Made by a program: the position numbers and the translations under genes
In this document: positions 8,037-16,977 of the stretch, piece after piece
Position numbering within the stretch: position 1 is the first letter of the stretch
How the letters are laid out: every line of letters begins with the position of its first letter
Notes under the pieces: model-generated
What the model saw: the letters and a program-made list of their open reading frames with translations, nothing else
Database searches by the model: none
What the model was told of the DNA's origin: nothing
Source of the DNA: an uncultured Bacteroidota bacterium
Lineage (GTDB): Bacteria > Bacteroidota > Bacteroidia > Bacteroidales > WCHB1-69
Reading direction: 5' to 3'
NCBI GenBank assembly: GCA_902796805.1
Contig: CADBQG010000024.1
Coordinates: 1-63,278, forward strand
Length of the DNA stretch: 63,278 bases

Positions 8037-10109
8037 ATGATTAACAAGAAATTATTGGAACCGAAGAGTATCGTGGTTTGCGGTGCGTCGAGTGACGTGC
8101 ACAAGCCAGGCGGAAAGGTGTTGAAGAACTTGCTGGAGAGCGGGTTCAAGGGTGACATATATGCGGTGAACCCCAAAGAAACCGAAGTACAGGGTGTGAA
8201 ATGCTTTGCAAAGGCTGAGGACTTGCCGCAGGTCGACTGCGCGATACTGGCTATTGCAGCGAAGTACTGCCCTTCAACAGTGGATGTGCTGGCGAAGGAA
8301 AAGGGAACAGGCGGATTCATTATAGTCTCGGCCGGATTCTCGGAGGAGAACGAGGAGGGTGCGTGTCTCGAGAAACAAATTGTTGACACGATAAACAGCG
8401 TTGGCGGATCGCTGATAGGCCCGAACTGCACCGGATTCCTCAACACCAACTATTGCGGCGCCTTCGACGCCCCCATACCGACGTTGGACCCGCATGGAGT
8501 GGATTTTGTGACGGGTTCCGGCGCGACGGCAGTGTTCATAAAAGAGTATGGCATGTCGAATGGCTTGACTTTCAACAGTGTATGGGCAGTGGGCAACTCT
8601 GCGCAAATGGGTATAGAAGATGTCCTCGAGCATCTTGACCTCACTTTCGACCCGGAGAAGTCGTCGCGGGTTATCATGCTTTACATGGAGAAGATTACAG
8701 ATTCGCAGAAGATGCTGAAGCATTCCCGTTCGTTGATAAACAAGGGCTGCAAGATAGCGGCGATCAAGTCGGGAGGCTCTGCGGCCGGCAGCCGTGCGGC
8801 CTCGTCGCACACTGGCGCTTTGGCCACCAACGACGCTGCCGTTGACGCCCTCTTCCGCAAGGCCGGCATTGTGCGCTGCCACAACCGCCAGGAACTCACC
8901 ACGGTGTGCGCCATCTTCATGCACCCCGAGGTGAAGGGCAAGAACATGGCCGTGATAACACACGCCGGCGGCCCCGCGGTGATGCTCACCGATGTGCTCT
9001 CCAACAACGGCATGGACGTGCCGCGCATCGAGGGCCCGAAGGCTCAGGAACTCCTCGGGAAACTCTTCGCCGGCTCCTCTGTGGGCAACCCCATCGACTT
9101 CCTCGCTACCGGCACGGCTGAACAGTTGGGCCATATTATCGACGCCTGCGAGAACGACTTCGACAACATTGACTGCATGTGCGTGATTTTCGGCTCGCCC
9201 GGACTTTTCGCCAACTGGGAAGTCTATGAGGTCCTCGACCAGAAGATGAAGACCTGCAAGAAGCCGATTTTCCCCATACTTCCGTCAATCATCAATGTAA
9301 AAGACGAGATTGCCGACTTCATAACTAACAAGCACCGTATAAACTTCCCCGAGGAGTGCGTCTTCGGCAACGCCCTCTGCAAGATATACAACACTCCGAA
9401 GCCGCAGCCCGAGGTAGTTGAACAACCTGAGATTGACGTGGCGCGTATCAGAAGGACCGTTGACAGGTGCAAGAGCGGTTATATGGAAATCGCTGACTAC
9501 AACGAACTTCTCGACGCTGCCGGAATTTCACGCAAAAAATCGGTCGAGGTTGACAAGAAAGAAGACGCGCTTGCGTTCGCAAAGGAGGTGGGCTGCGGCA
9601 AAGACACTCCGTTGGTGATGAAGGTTGTCGGGCCGCTCCACAAGTCTGATGTAGGCGGCGTCACCCTCAACGTTAAGGATCTCGACACTGTTGGACGCGA
9701 GTTCGACAGGCTAATGGCCATCAAGGACACTTACGCCGTAGAGATGTATCCGATGCTCGACGGTACTGATGTCTATATCGGTGCAATACGCGACGAGAAG
9801 TTCGGCCATCAGATCTTCTTCGGACTTGGCGGCATCTTCATAGAGGTTCTCAAGGATGTTCAGTCGGCGCTGGCGCCCATAACGGCCGCCGAAGCGAAGG
9901 AGATGCTGAAAAACCTGCGTGGTTACAAGATTTTGCAAGGCGTGCGCGGGCAGGAACCGGTCAACATTGACATGTATGCCGACCAGGTGGCGCGTGTGAG
10001 TGCGCTTGTGCAGGCCGCTCCCGAAATCGCCGAGATGGATCTCAACCCGCTCCTCGGCAACCCTCGCTACGTTACCGCTGTTGACGCCCGCATAAGGCTT
10101 GAAAAATAA
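8037..10109 (+). CDS. Acyl-CoA (acetate) ligase, ADP-forming, fused alpha-beta
   Basis: 690 residues. The protein converts an acyl-CoA plus ADP and phosphate to the free acid, CoA and ATP (reversible), a substrate-level energy step used by anaerobes. The N-terminal CoA-binding Rossmann domain begins SIVVCGASSD (11-20). The succinyl-CoA-synthetase-like domains follow, with the expected phosphohistidine H258 in SSHTGAL. The C-terminal ATP-grasp beta domain starts near residue 470 and includes VMKVVGPLHKSDVGGV. Alpha and beta parts are in one chain. It lies 67 bases after the phosphohexomutase with no -7 element in the gap, so it may be read from the ROK promoter. Acetate is the commonest substrate, but branched or aryl acids are possible. 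A strong terminator follows. Confidence 0.9.
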   Translation: MINKKLLEPKSIVVCGASSDVHKPGGKVLKNLLESGFKGDIYAVNPKETEVQGVKCFAKAEDLPQVDCAILAIAAKYCPSTVDVLAKEKGTGGFIIVSAGFSEENEEGACLEKQIVDTINSVGGSLIGPNCTGFLNTNYCGAFDAPIPTLDPHGVDFVTGSGATAVFIKEYGMSNGLTFNSVWAVGNSAQMGIEDVLEHLDLTFDPEKSSRVIMLYMEKITDSQKMLKHSRSLINKGCKIAAIKSGGSAAGSRAASSHTGALATNDAAVDALFRKAGIVRCHNRQELTTVCAIFMHPEVKGKNMAVITHAGGPAVMLTDVLSNNGMDVPRIEGPKAQELLGKLFAGSSVGNPIDFLATGTAEQLGHIIDACENDFDNIDCMCVIFGSPGLFANWEVYEVLDQKMKTCKKPIFPILPSIINVKDEIADFITNKHRINFPEECVFGNALCKIYNTPKPQPEVVEQPEIDVARIRRTVDRCKSGYMEIADYNELLDAAGISRKKSVEVDKKEDALAFAKEVGCGKDTPLVMKVVGPLHKSDVGGVTLNVKDLDTVGREFDRLMAIKDTYAVEMYPMLDGTDVYIGAIRDEKFGHQIFFGLGGIFIEVLKDVQSALAPITAAEAKEMLKNLRGYKILQGVRGQEPVNIDMYADQVARVSALVQAAPEIAEMDLNPLLGNPRYVTAVDARIRLEK

Positions 10110-10140
10110 GCGGTTATTTTACACAATAGACGTGCAAAAG

Positions 10141-10176
10141 CAATGGAGGCGCATCCAACCAGGTGCGCCTCCATTG
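10141..10176. terminator. Bidirectional hairpin terminator between convergent genes
   Basis: A perfect 13-base stem (CAATGGAGGCGCA, 10141-10153, pairing with 10164-10176) and a 10-base loop. It touches the stop codon of the minus-strand nuclease gene. On the minus strand the stem is followed by a T-rich tract (CTTTTGC); on the plus strand by TTAT. It separates two convergent operons. Confidence 0.8.
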
Positions 10177-11559
10177 TTATCTGTATGTTGCCGTATGGGC
10201 GGCTATCATTCCAACAACCTCACCCTCCCTGTAGTCGGAAAGTCGTATGGCATAGTAGCGGTCGTAATCTTCGTGCAGCACACACAGTATCATCGACGAA
10301 ATCCTGATGCCGTACTCGTGTTCGAGGATGTACTTGTAAAAACTCTGCTGGAGCTCGTAGTGGTAATAGCTCGAATTGTCGAGATGCGAGAGTATTGACA
10401 ACCCGTTGCCGTATCCGTATTTCTTCACGTAACCATTGATAATCAGTTTTTTGCTGCGTTTCCAGTCAACCATCACAAAGTCACCGTCGGGTTTTCGGAA
10501 CAGCGAGTCGACGGTGCCGGCGATGTTGTAGCCGGGCAGCGCTATCTGCATTTCAGCGTCATAGAATGCGAGATTGCGGCTTCTGATCTGTTCTTCATAG
10601 AAATTCTTGAAAAGACCAAACTCCTTGAAGTCCTCGTCATGCTCGCGGCCTTTCAGAAACTTCTCGATCTGTTCGTGCATCTGTGTGCCTATTTTCGAGG
10701 GGTTGGTCATTTTTTCGATAACCTGCTCGCGTGTGTTGCCCTCGGCCATGTATTTCTCAATGTAAGCCTCCTCGTCGAAATGAGGGAAGAATCTCTCAAT
10801 GAGCGAAGTTACTGATATGTAGTTGGCGGCGCCGCTGGTGTCCCTCACGTCGGAGTATGTGTGGGTGGCCTCGTTGAAGACAATAGACGGCCGCGCGTGT
10901 GAGGATGCGCAGCGCATGACTTCGGAGGAGAGGGCGGCCACGTAGCCGGGCCTCGGGAAACTCTGTATTCCAAGATAACTCTCACGGCAATATTCCTTTT
11001 CCATCTTCACGGCCTCTGTTATGCTCCAGCACTTCTCAATAGCGATGTCCGTGTCCATAGTGCCATTGCCCTGAAGCCTTAGCAGAATGTTCGTGATGAA
11101 GTCGGCGCATTTTTCCGGCTGACCGGCAATCTGCCTTTCTGAAAACCTGATCACATGCCAGCCGTTGCGCCTGAAAAAGTCGTCCCTGTTCTTGTTGTAG
11201 AAGAACATCTCGCCCGTGACGAAGTCCTTGCTGTAATAGTTCATGGGAAACCTGTAGTAATCATGGTATGGCACGTCGGTCTCCACATCGATGAAGATGT
11301 CGTTGGCGCGGTCAATGATGGCGATGTCAGGTTCGTATGGCATCGACTTTCCCGTGGTGAGAACGGAAATTCTGTCTGTGATGTCGGCATTCAGGCACTT
11401 TTCTTTCAGCAGGTCGAATAGTGTGTCGTGGGTGTAGGAGTAAATGAAGGAGCGGTTGTCTTGAATGTCTCCTCCGCCGCTCTTCTCCGTTGGAGACAGC
11501 ACCAATGGATATTGGGAGTAGGGGAGAGACCCTTCGGTTTGTTGGTTGTTCGGTTCCAT
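10177..11559 (-). CDS. Protein with two putative PD-(D/E)XK nuclease domains
   Basis: 460 residues; I do not recognise a named family for the whole chain. Residues 37-160 resemble Vsr/DUF559-type endonucleases: PD at 77-78, ExD at 93-95 in FIDVETD, then KNRDDFFRRNGWHVIRF (123-139), the typical RD...G..V.RF ending. Residues 225-430 resemble RecB/Cas4-type exonucleases: VFNEATHTYS and YISVTSLI lead in, then GTQMHEQIEKFL (H295), E336, GTVDSLF (D351), VDWKRSKK (D365 and K367), and a QxxxY-like helix ELQQSFYKY (402-410). All expected catalytic residues are present in both halves. There is no signal peptide, so it acts in the cytoplasm. It is the last gene after ricT and gldH, 14 bases behind gldH. 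DNA repair, recombination or defence are possible; none is shown. Confidence 0.75.
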   Translation of the reverse strand: MEPNNQQTEGSLPYSQYPLVLSPTEKSGGGDIQDNRSFIYSYTHDTLFDLLKEKCLNADITDRISVLTTGKSMPYEPDIAIIDRANDIFIDVETDVPYHDYYRFPMNYYSKDFVTGEMFFYNKNRDDFFRRNGWHVIRFSERQIAGQPEKCADFITNILLRLQGNGTMDTDIAIEKCWSITEAVKMEKEYCRESYLGIQSFPRPGYVAALSSEVMRCASSHARPSIVFNEATHTYSDVRDTSGAANYISVTSLIERFFPHFDEEAYIEKYMAEGNTREQVIEKMTNPSKIGTQMHEQIEKFLKGREHDEDFKEFGLFKNFYEEQIRSRNLAFYDAEMQIALPGYNIAGTVDSLFRKPDGDFVMVDWKRSKKLIINGYVKKYGYGNGLSILSHLDNSSYYHYELQQSFYKYILEHEYGIRISSMILCVLHEDYDRYYAIRLSDYREGEVVGMIAAHTATYR

Positions 11560-11573
11560 CGGCGCGTGTTGTG

Positions 11574-12050
11574 TTATCTTTTCTGTTTGAAGTTTTCCAG
11601 TATTATCCCGAACTCGCTGATGCCTTCAACAACATCGTCTCTCATACCTTGGGTCACAGTGAATGTGTATTCGCCGTTTCTCGGGAACCTGACCTTCGGC
11701 TGGAACAGAAACTTGTTGTCTTTCAGCCTCCCGTTCCCTTTTCCGGTCCAGTTGCCGAACTTGTCGCAAAGTATGAATCCAAGGGTGTCCTGTTCGGTGT
11801 TGCCGTCAGGATACCTTGTTTTCATGAACACGTAGAAGTTCTGGGTCTCGAAGTCTGTGGTGTTCCTGATCAGGAAGTACATGTTGAAATACTGCATCGA
11901 GTCTTCAACGGTCATCTTGAAAGTCAGGGGTTTGTCGGCCTGCCACCGTTCCCCCGGTATAGACTGCACATCGGCGTAGTAGTTGTTCGAGCAGGAGCAC
12001 AGGGCGAGTGCCACGGCGGCAAACTGCAATATTTTCAGGGCGGTTTTCAT
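11574..12050 (-). CDS. gldH: Gliding motility lipoprotein GldH
   Basis: 158 residues. Signal peptide with lipobox LCSC (lipidated C20), then a beta-rich domain with LTFKMTVEDSMQYFNMYFLI and DTLGFILCDKFGNWTGKG, the conserved core of the GldH family. In Flavobacterium johnsoniae GldH is an envelope lipoprotein needed for gliding and T9SS-dependent surface traits. The ATG at 12050 was chosen because signal peptide and lipobox follow directly; the longer open frame upstream overlaps ricT and is not protein-like. It starts 2 bases after the ricT stop, an arrangement seen in other Bacteroidota. Its presence agrees with the T9SS sorting domains elsewhere in the window. Confidence 0.88.
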   Translation of the reverse strand: MKTALKILQFAAVALALCSCSNNYYADVQSIPGERWQADKPLTFKMTVEDSMQYFNMYFLIRNTTDFETQNFYVFMKTRYPDGNTEQDTLGFILCDKFGNWTGKGNGRLKDNKFLFQPKVRFPRNGEYTFTVTQGMRDDVVEGISEFGIILENFKQKR

Positions 12051-12052
12051 GT

Positions 12053-13450
12053 TCAGGAGTCGGCTATGTTCTTGAGTTCGTCGGCGGTGGCGGTGTTGCC
12101 TTCCTCCATCTTCTTCTGGTTCACGATGGCGAAGTCCTCGAGGCGTTCGGGCATTTTGCCCTGCTCGTTCATCTTGATTATTAGTTTCACCTTGTCGAGC
12201 GGAATCGAGAATATAGTGGAGGAGTCGTTCTCGTAGGAATACCACACGAGTTTCTTGAAGATGTCGATTTTGTTGTACACTCCTTTGCCTTTGTTTGTCT
12301 TGAGAACAACGTTGCTCGACGGGAATTCCTTCAGTTCGCGCACGTAGGTGTCCTGCTCGAAGTTGAGGCAGCATTTGAGTTTGCCGCACATTCCGGCGAG
12401 TTTCTGCGGGTTCAGCGAGAGTTGCTGGGTCCTTGCCGTGTTTGTCGACACGCTTTGGAAGTTGGTGAGCCACTGCGAGCAGCACAGTTCCCTGCCGCAA
12501 GAGCCGATGCCGCCGAGCCGGGCGGCCTCCTGCCTTACGCCTATCTGTCTCATCTCTATGCGGATGTGGAACTGCTCGGCGAGGATTTTTATCAGTTCGC
12601 GGAAATCGACGCGCTCCTCGGCGGAGTAGTAGAATATCGCCTTGGTGCCGTCGCCCTGGTACTCCACGTCATTCACCTTCATCTTCAGGTCGAGATCCCA
12701 GGCGGTGTAGCGCGACGACAACATGGTGGCGTACTCTTTGTCCACCGTGGCAATCCACTCCTCGATGTCGGCGTACCTGGCGTGGCGGTACAGTTTTTTC
12801 GTGACGTTCTCGATTTTGACGTGCTTGGCCTTCATCTGGCGCTGCACCGGTAGTCCGAGCATCGACACGATGCCGATGTCGTGCCCCGGATTGGCCTCCA
12901 CGGCAACTATGTCGCCCACTTTGAAAGTGACATTCGCCGGTAGAATGAAGAAGTCCTTGTGGCTGTTCTTGAACCTGACTTCCGCAATGGGGAACTCCAA
13001 GTGGTCGAGGGAGATGTCGAGGTTGTCCATCCAGTTGTATGACGGCAGTTTGCACGAGCTGTACTGATACTGCTCGCAGTGCGGCTTTTCAGGGTTGGGC
13101 GTGCTGTTCAGCCCCCTTGTGTGGAAGATGTTGTTCACTATGTCGTTGGCCTCGTAGGAGACGCCGGTGCGGATGTCTATGTCGAGGTATTTCTCCCAGT
13201 CCTCGCCTTGCGCGGGCACGTTGCTCTCCAGGTCCTGCTTGTTGACTTGGCTGATCTTCCTCCTCATCGACTTCGTGACCTCCTCGAGCTCCTCGGGGGT
13301 CATAGTGTCGTAATATTCGCGCTCTTCCTCGTTGTCATCGTCCTTGCGCTCTATTGACGGGTCTTTCAGGAGACGCTCGCCGCCGCCTTTGGGCTTTGAA
13401 CGTCTTCTGTCATTTCTGCGGTTCCTGTTATTGTTGTTTTCGTTTTTCAT
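12053..13450 (-). CDS. ricT: PSP1-domain / RicT (YaaT)-like protein
   Basis: 465 residues. The C-terminal PSP1 domain carries the cysteine-rich core of RicT proteins: GSCGRELCCSQWL followed by GMCGKLKCCLNFEQ. In Bacillus subtilis RicT joins RicA and RicF in an iron-sulfur complex that steers mRNA processing; the role in Bacteroidota is not settled. The N-terminus (first 60 residues) is a very hydrophilic tail rich in N, R, K and E, perhaps nucleic-acid binding. A perfect -7 element (13470-13477) lies about 20 bases before the ATG, so the ricT-gldH-nuclease operon has its own promoter. Confidence 0.87.
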   Translation of the reverse strand: MKNENNNNRNRRNDRRRSKPKGGGERLLKDPSIERKDDDNEEEREYYDTMTPEELEEVTKSMRRKISQVNKQDLESNVPAQGEDWEKYLDIDIRTGVSYEANDIVNNIFHTRGLNSTPNPEKPHCEQYQYSSCKLPSYNWMDNLDISLDHLEFPIAEVRFKNSHKDFFILPANVTFKVGDIVAVEANPGHDIGIVSMLGLPVQRQMKAKHVKIENVTKKLYRHARYADIEEWIATVDKEYATMLSSRYTAWDLDLKMKVNDVEYQGDGTKAIFYYSAEERVDFRELIKILAEQFHIRIEMRQIGVRQEAARLGGIGSCGRELCCSQWLTNFQSVSTNTARTQQLSLNPQKLAGMCGKLKCCLNFEQDTYVRELKEFPSSNVVLKTNKGKGVYNKIDIFKKLVWYSYENDSSTIFSIPLDKVKLIIKMNEQGKMPERLEDFAIVNQKKMEEGNTATADELKNIADS

Positions 13451-13469
13451 CTTTCATCAAAAAATTGTG

Positions 13470-13477
13470 CAAAGATA
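13470..13477 (-). promoter_or_regulatory. -7 promoter element for ricT-gldH-nuclease
   Basis: Minus strand TATCTTTG, perfect TAnnTTTG, 20 bases before the ricT ATG. Confidence 0.65.
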
Positions 13478-13536
13478 CATAAAAGTTGGCAAAAGTGATG
13501 TTGCTGTAAGTTAGTTGTATTCAAGTTGTTGTAAGA

Positions 13537-13923
13537 TTATGGGATAGGCTTGTCCATTTCCGAGAGAGATAATTCGTTTCTCTTGTTGATTATGATGGCA
13601 GAAGCGTCGTTGAGGAGTTTCTCCGCCGATTTCTCCTCGCTGATGTAGTATGCAATCGACGATTCGAACTGCTCGTTGGTTATCTTGTAGCGGTCGAAAA
13701 GATCCTTGTAGTACTGCCGTGCCAGTTCGTCCTTGCCGATGGAGTCGGGGGCTGCCACGTGTAACGAGCTTTCTATGAGGTAGCTTTCGGCGAGGATGTT
13801 TACAAGGGTTATGCGGTTAATGAGGTTGTCGGGCCGCTGCATTACCTGTTTCTTGTCTTTGCAGGCTGCTGCGGCAATCATAAGCGCGACGGCGAGAATC
13901 AGAATTGTGGTGGTTTTTCTCAT
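13537..13923 (-). CDS. DUF4296 lipoprotein
   Basis: 128 residues. Signal peptide with lipidation cysteine C21 (IAAAACKDKK), then a short helical domain: LVNILAESYLIESS, RQYYKDLFDRYKIT and EQFESSIAYYI are typical of DUF4296, a Bacteroidota-specific envelope lipoprotein family of unknown function. Its ATG overlaps the cca stop by 4 bases (ATGA), so translation is probably coupled to cca. Confidence 0.85.
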   Translation of the reverse strand: MRKTTTILILAVALMIAAAACKDKKQVMQRPDNLINRITLVNILAESYLIESSLHVAAPDSIGKDELARQYYKDLFDRYKITNEQFESSIAYYISEEKSAEKLLNDASAIIINKRNELSLSEMDKPIP

Positions 13924-15353
13924 GGCAGCGGTGTTTTTGGCTCTATACCGCGCATCCGTCCCGCTTCGAGCATTTTCTGAAGCGCGGCCTCGCGGGTGTT
14001 TTCTATTTCTCCGTCAAGGATGGCGTTGCACACGTCGTCCTTTATGTCGCCGACTGTCCGGCACGGCGCGAGGCCGAAGGCGGTCATTATGTCCTCGCCG
14101 CTAAGGGGAGGGCGCCAGTTGCGCAGTCGGTCCTTCTCCTCAATCTCCACGAGTTTCTTTCTGACAATCTCGAAATTATTGTGGTATCGTTTGATTTTCA
14201 GAGAGTTCTTGGAGGTTATGTCGGCCTGGCAAAGCATCATCAGGTCGTCGATGTCGTCGCCGGCCTCGAAGAGAAGCCTGCGTACCGCCGAGTCTGTGAT
14301 GTTGTCCTCAACCAGGGCTATGGGCCTGAGGTGCAGGCTGATGAGCTTCTGAACATATTTCAGTTTCTCGTTGTTGGGCATGTGTAGCCTTTTGAATATA
14401 GAGCCAGCCATCCTGGCGCCCACGACCTCATGCCCGTGAAACGACCATCCGTGTTCCCTGTCGAAGCGTTTTGTAACCGGCTTTGCGATGTCGTGCAGGA
14501 GCGCGGCCCACACAAGCCACAGGTTGGTGGTTGTCATGGCAATGTTGTCCACAACCTCGAGGGTGTGCAGGAAGTTGTCTTTGTGTCCCATCCCGTTGAT
14601 GCTCTCAACGCCCTTCAGTGCAGTGAGTTCGGGAAGGAAAAGCCCGAGGAGTCCGCATTCGTCCAGCAGCTTTATCCCGCGCGACGGCCTGATGCAGAGC
14701 AGTATCTTGTTGAATTCCTCCATGATGCGCTCGTTGGAGATTATCTCAAGCCTGCGGGCGTTCCTCTTGATTGCCTCGAAAGTGTCGGGGAAAATGTCGA
14801 AGTTGAGCTGCGTGGCGAACCTCACAGCGCGCATCATCCTCAACGGGTCGTCGGAGAAAGTCCTGTCGGGGTCGCAGGGCGTGCGTATAATCTTCCCGGC
14901 TATGTCGTCGACGCCGCCGAAAGGGTCCACGAGCCTGAAACGTTCGCTGCCGTTGAGCGGTATCGCCATCGCGTTTATGGTGAAGTCCCTCCTCAGCTGG
15001 TCGTCCTCAAGGGTGCCGTCCTCAACGACCGGCTTCCTTGAGTCGGCGCTGTACGACTCCCGCCTTGCGCCCACAAATTCTACCGCGCAGCCGTCGTGGC
15101 AGAACTGCGCCGTCCCGAAATTCTTGAACACGTTTACTATGATGTCGGGCGAAATCAGCTCTGCGGTGGCCTTGGCCAGGTTTATGCCGCTCCCCACGGT
15201 AACGATGTCGATGTCGGTGTTGTGCCTCCTCATGATGATGTCGCGCACGACACCGCCCACCACGTAAGCCTCAACGCCGAGCTTGTCGGCGGCGGCGCTG
15301 ATGTACCCGTATATCGGATTTGTAAGGTGTTTTTCGTATGTTGAAGTCTTCAA
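13920..15353 (-). CDS. cca: CCA-adding enzyme / polyA polymerase-family tRNA nucleotidyltransferase with HD domain
   Basis: About 477 residues. The nucleotidyltransferase head has VVGGVVRDIIM and the metal-binding DIDIVTVG. The RNA-binding motif RRDFTINAMAIPL follows, and then an HD phosphohydrolase-type domain (HTLEVVDNIA, WAALLHDIAKP). It adds or repairs the CCA end of tRNA. Start choice: the frame can begin at TTG 15389, but a promoter-like TAAAATTTG overlaps that codon (15387-15395). TTG at 15353 (MKTSTYEKH) leaves a normal leader and matches where homologues begin, so I prefer it. No ATG is available upstream of the conserved head. The 3' end overlaps DUF4296 by 4 bases. Confidence 0.9.
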   Translation of the reverse strand: MKTSTYEKHLTNPIYGYISAAADKLGVEAYVVGGVVRDIIMRRHNTDIDIVTVGSGINLAKATAELISPDIIVNVFKNFGTAQFCHDGCAVEFVGARRESYSADSRKPVVEDGTLEDDQLRRDFTINAMAIPLNGSERFRLVDPFGGVDDIAGKIIRTPCDPDRTFSDDPLRMMRAVRFATQLNFDIFPDTFEAIKRNARRLEIISNERIMEEFNKILLCIRPSRGIKLLDECGLLGLFLPELTALKGVESINGMGHKDNFLHTLEVVDNIAMTTTNLWLVWAALLHDIAKPVTKRFDREHGWSFHGHEVVGARMAGSIFKRLHMPNNEKLKYVQKLISLHLRPIALVEDNITDSAVRRLLFEAGDDIDDLMMLCQADITSKNSLKIKRYHNNFEIVRKKLVEIEEKDRLRNWRPPLSGEDIMTAFGLAPCRTVGDIKDDVCNAILDGEIENTREAALQKMLEAGRMRGIEPKTPLP

Positions 15354-15462
15354 TATGTATACAATATTTTGAGAGTCAATATGTTGCAAATTTTATCCAA
15401 ATAAAATGGGCAAAACGCGAATTTACATATTTTTTGGAGAAGTTGCAGCCTCTTTTTGAATG

Positions 15463-16071
15463 TCAGAACCTGATGCTAAGGCCTGCGCCGTATGCGGGCC
15501 TTGAAGAGGCGAGTGTGGGCACGAGTGCAGGACTCCATTGCAGCGACAGGTCGTCGGAGACATCGAAATAGAACAGGTGCGCGTCAACCATTGCGTCAAT
15601 GATGTTCAGGGCGTAGAGTATGGCCGTTACGGCGATGGCAATCTCCATGTTGCGCTGGGCTGTCTGCTTCATGGCGAGGATGTTCTCGTCTGTTTTATTG
15701 GAATATTTGGGGTCGAGCAGGTCTGTGTGTTTGTCTCTCCTGTTTATGAACTCGGTGCGGTACTCAATCATTTCGTTGGCATAGCGGTAGACAAAGTATC
15801 CCGAAGTTGCAAGGGTGCCGTACACGATAGGAAGTTTCCAGTATTTCTTGTTATAGATTTGCCCGCCACCGGGGATTATCGAGTACAGCATGGCTGCTGT
15901 GGGGCTGTGCTTGGAGATTTTCACGGAGTCGCTTTTCCTCATTTTGGAGGTGCGGTCGGCCGTGAGTTCCTGTGCGAAGACTGAAGAGCAGAGCATGGCC
16001 ATGACCGATATGCTCATCAGAAGTCTTTTGAGGAATCTTGACTTGCCAAAATATGTGTGAGAGTGCGTCAT
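15463..16071 (-). CDS. DUF5683 family membrane protein
   Basis: 202 residues. A signal-like segment at 14-34 (LLMSISVMAMLCSSVFAQE) is followed by PTAAMLYSIIPGGGQIYNKKYWKLPIVYGTL, here a pair of membrane segments with the GGGQIYN motif that marks DUF5683. A further hydrophobic stretch IAIAVTAILYALNIIDAMVD lies near 145-165. The C-terminus has ALVPT and GAGLSIRF, like outer-membrane proteins. Function unknown. It is the last gene of the DUF3276-parA-parB operon, 9 bases after parB, a placement repeated in many Bacteroidota. Confidence 0.82.
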   Translation of the reverse strand: MTHSHTYFGKSRFLKRLLMSISVMAMLCSSVFAQELTADRTSKMRKSDSVKISKHSPTAAMLYSIIPGGGQIYNKKYWKLPIVYGTLATSGYFVYRYANEMIEYRTEFINRRDKHTDLLDPKYSNKTDENILAMKQTAQRNMEIAIAVTAILYALNIIDAMVDAHLFYFDVSDDLSLQWSPALVPTLASSRPAYGAGLSIRF

Positions 16072-16080
16072 GGCGGCGCA

Positions 16081-16956
16081 TTATTGCAGAAGTTCCAGTA
16101 TTCTTCTGAGTTCTTCGTCGGAGGTGAAAGGTATGTTTATGGAGCCTTTCCCCGAGATGTCCTTTTTGATGCTGACCTTTGACGACAGTTTTTTTGAGAT
16201 TGATGCCTGTGCGTCGCGAATCTCGTCGGAGAGGGTTATCTTCACCTTTGTTTTTTTGTTGCCGGAGTTCTCGAGTGCCTTTTTTACGAGCGTCTCTGTT
16301 TGTCTTACAGACAGCTGTTGGCCGATAATCTGTTTGACAAGTTTCGCCTGTTCTGTCTCGTTCTCCACTGCCACGAGCGCGCGGGCGTGTCCCATGGTGA
16401 TCTGGTTGTCGCGTACTGCGACTTGCGCCGGCGTTGACAGTTTCAGGAGTCTCAGGTAGTTGGATATGGTGGTGTTTGTCTTCCCGATTTTCTCGCCCAG
16501 CTCTTCCTGTGTAAAGTGGCACTCATCGATGAGCATCTTGTAGCTGAGGGCGATCTCTATGGCGTTCAGGTCGGCGCGCTGGATGTTCTCCACGAGGGCC
16601 ATCTGTATCGACACGGCGTCGTCCACGGTGCGCACGAAGGCGGGGATTTCCGTGAGTCCGGCGAGCTGGGCGGCCCTGAAGCGGCGTTCTCCGGATATGA
16701 GCTGGTATCTGCCGTTCTCGGCGGGGCGCACCGTCACGGGCTGTATCAGTCCGTAGGTCTTTATCGACTCGGCGAGTTCCTTGAGCGCGTCCTCGTCGAA
16801 TTTGGTGCGGGGCTGGTACGGGTTGGTCTCTATCGACTCGATGCGGATGGTGCTGTTACCGCTTACAACGTGCCCGGTATCGCCTTTGCCGGGAATCTCG
16901 AAGTTGCCGAGCATGGCCTCAAGCCCGCGTCCTAATGGTCTGTCGTTCTTTGGCAT
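16081..16956 (-). CDS. parB: Chromosome-partitioning protein ParB
   Basis: 291 residues. Conserved ParB/Spo0J blocks: NPYQPRTKFDEDALKELAES, GLIQPVTVR, the CTP/arginine box YQLISGERRFRAAQLAGL, and the helix-turn-helix TQEELGEKIGKTNTTISNYL. The N-terminus (KNDRPLGRGLEAMLGN) is the standard ParA-interacting end. It binds parS and loads as a CTP-dependent clamp. I looked for the canonical parS palindrome TGTTTCACGTGAAACA in the window and did not see it. It follows parA by 21 bases. Confidence 0.96.
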   Translation of the reverse strand: MPKNDRPLGRGLEAMLGNFEIPGKGDTGHVVSGNSTIRIESIETNPYQPRTKFDEDALKELAESIKTYGLIQPVTVRPAENGRYQLISGERRFRAAQLAGLTEIPAFVRTVDDAVSIQMALVENIQRADLNAIEIALSYKMLIDECHFTQEELGEKIGKTNTTISNYLRLLKLSTPAQVAVRDNQITMGHARALVAVENETEQAKLVKQIIGQQLSVRQTETLVKKALENSGNKKTKVKITLSDEIRDAQASISKKLSSKVSIKKDISGKGSINIPFTSDEELRRILELLQ

Positions 16957-16977
16957 AATATTTTGTCCTAAATGTTG

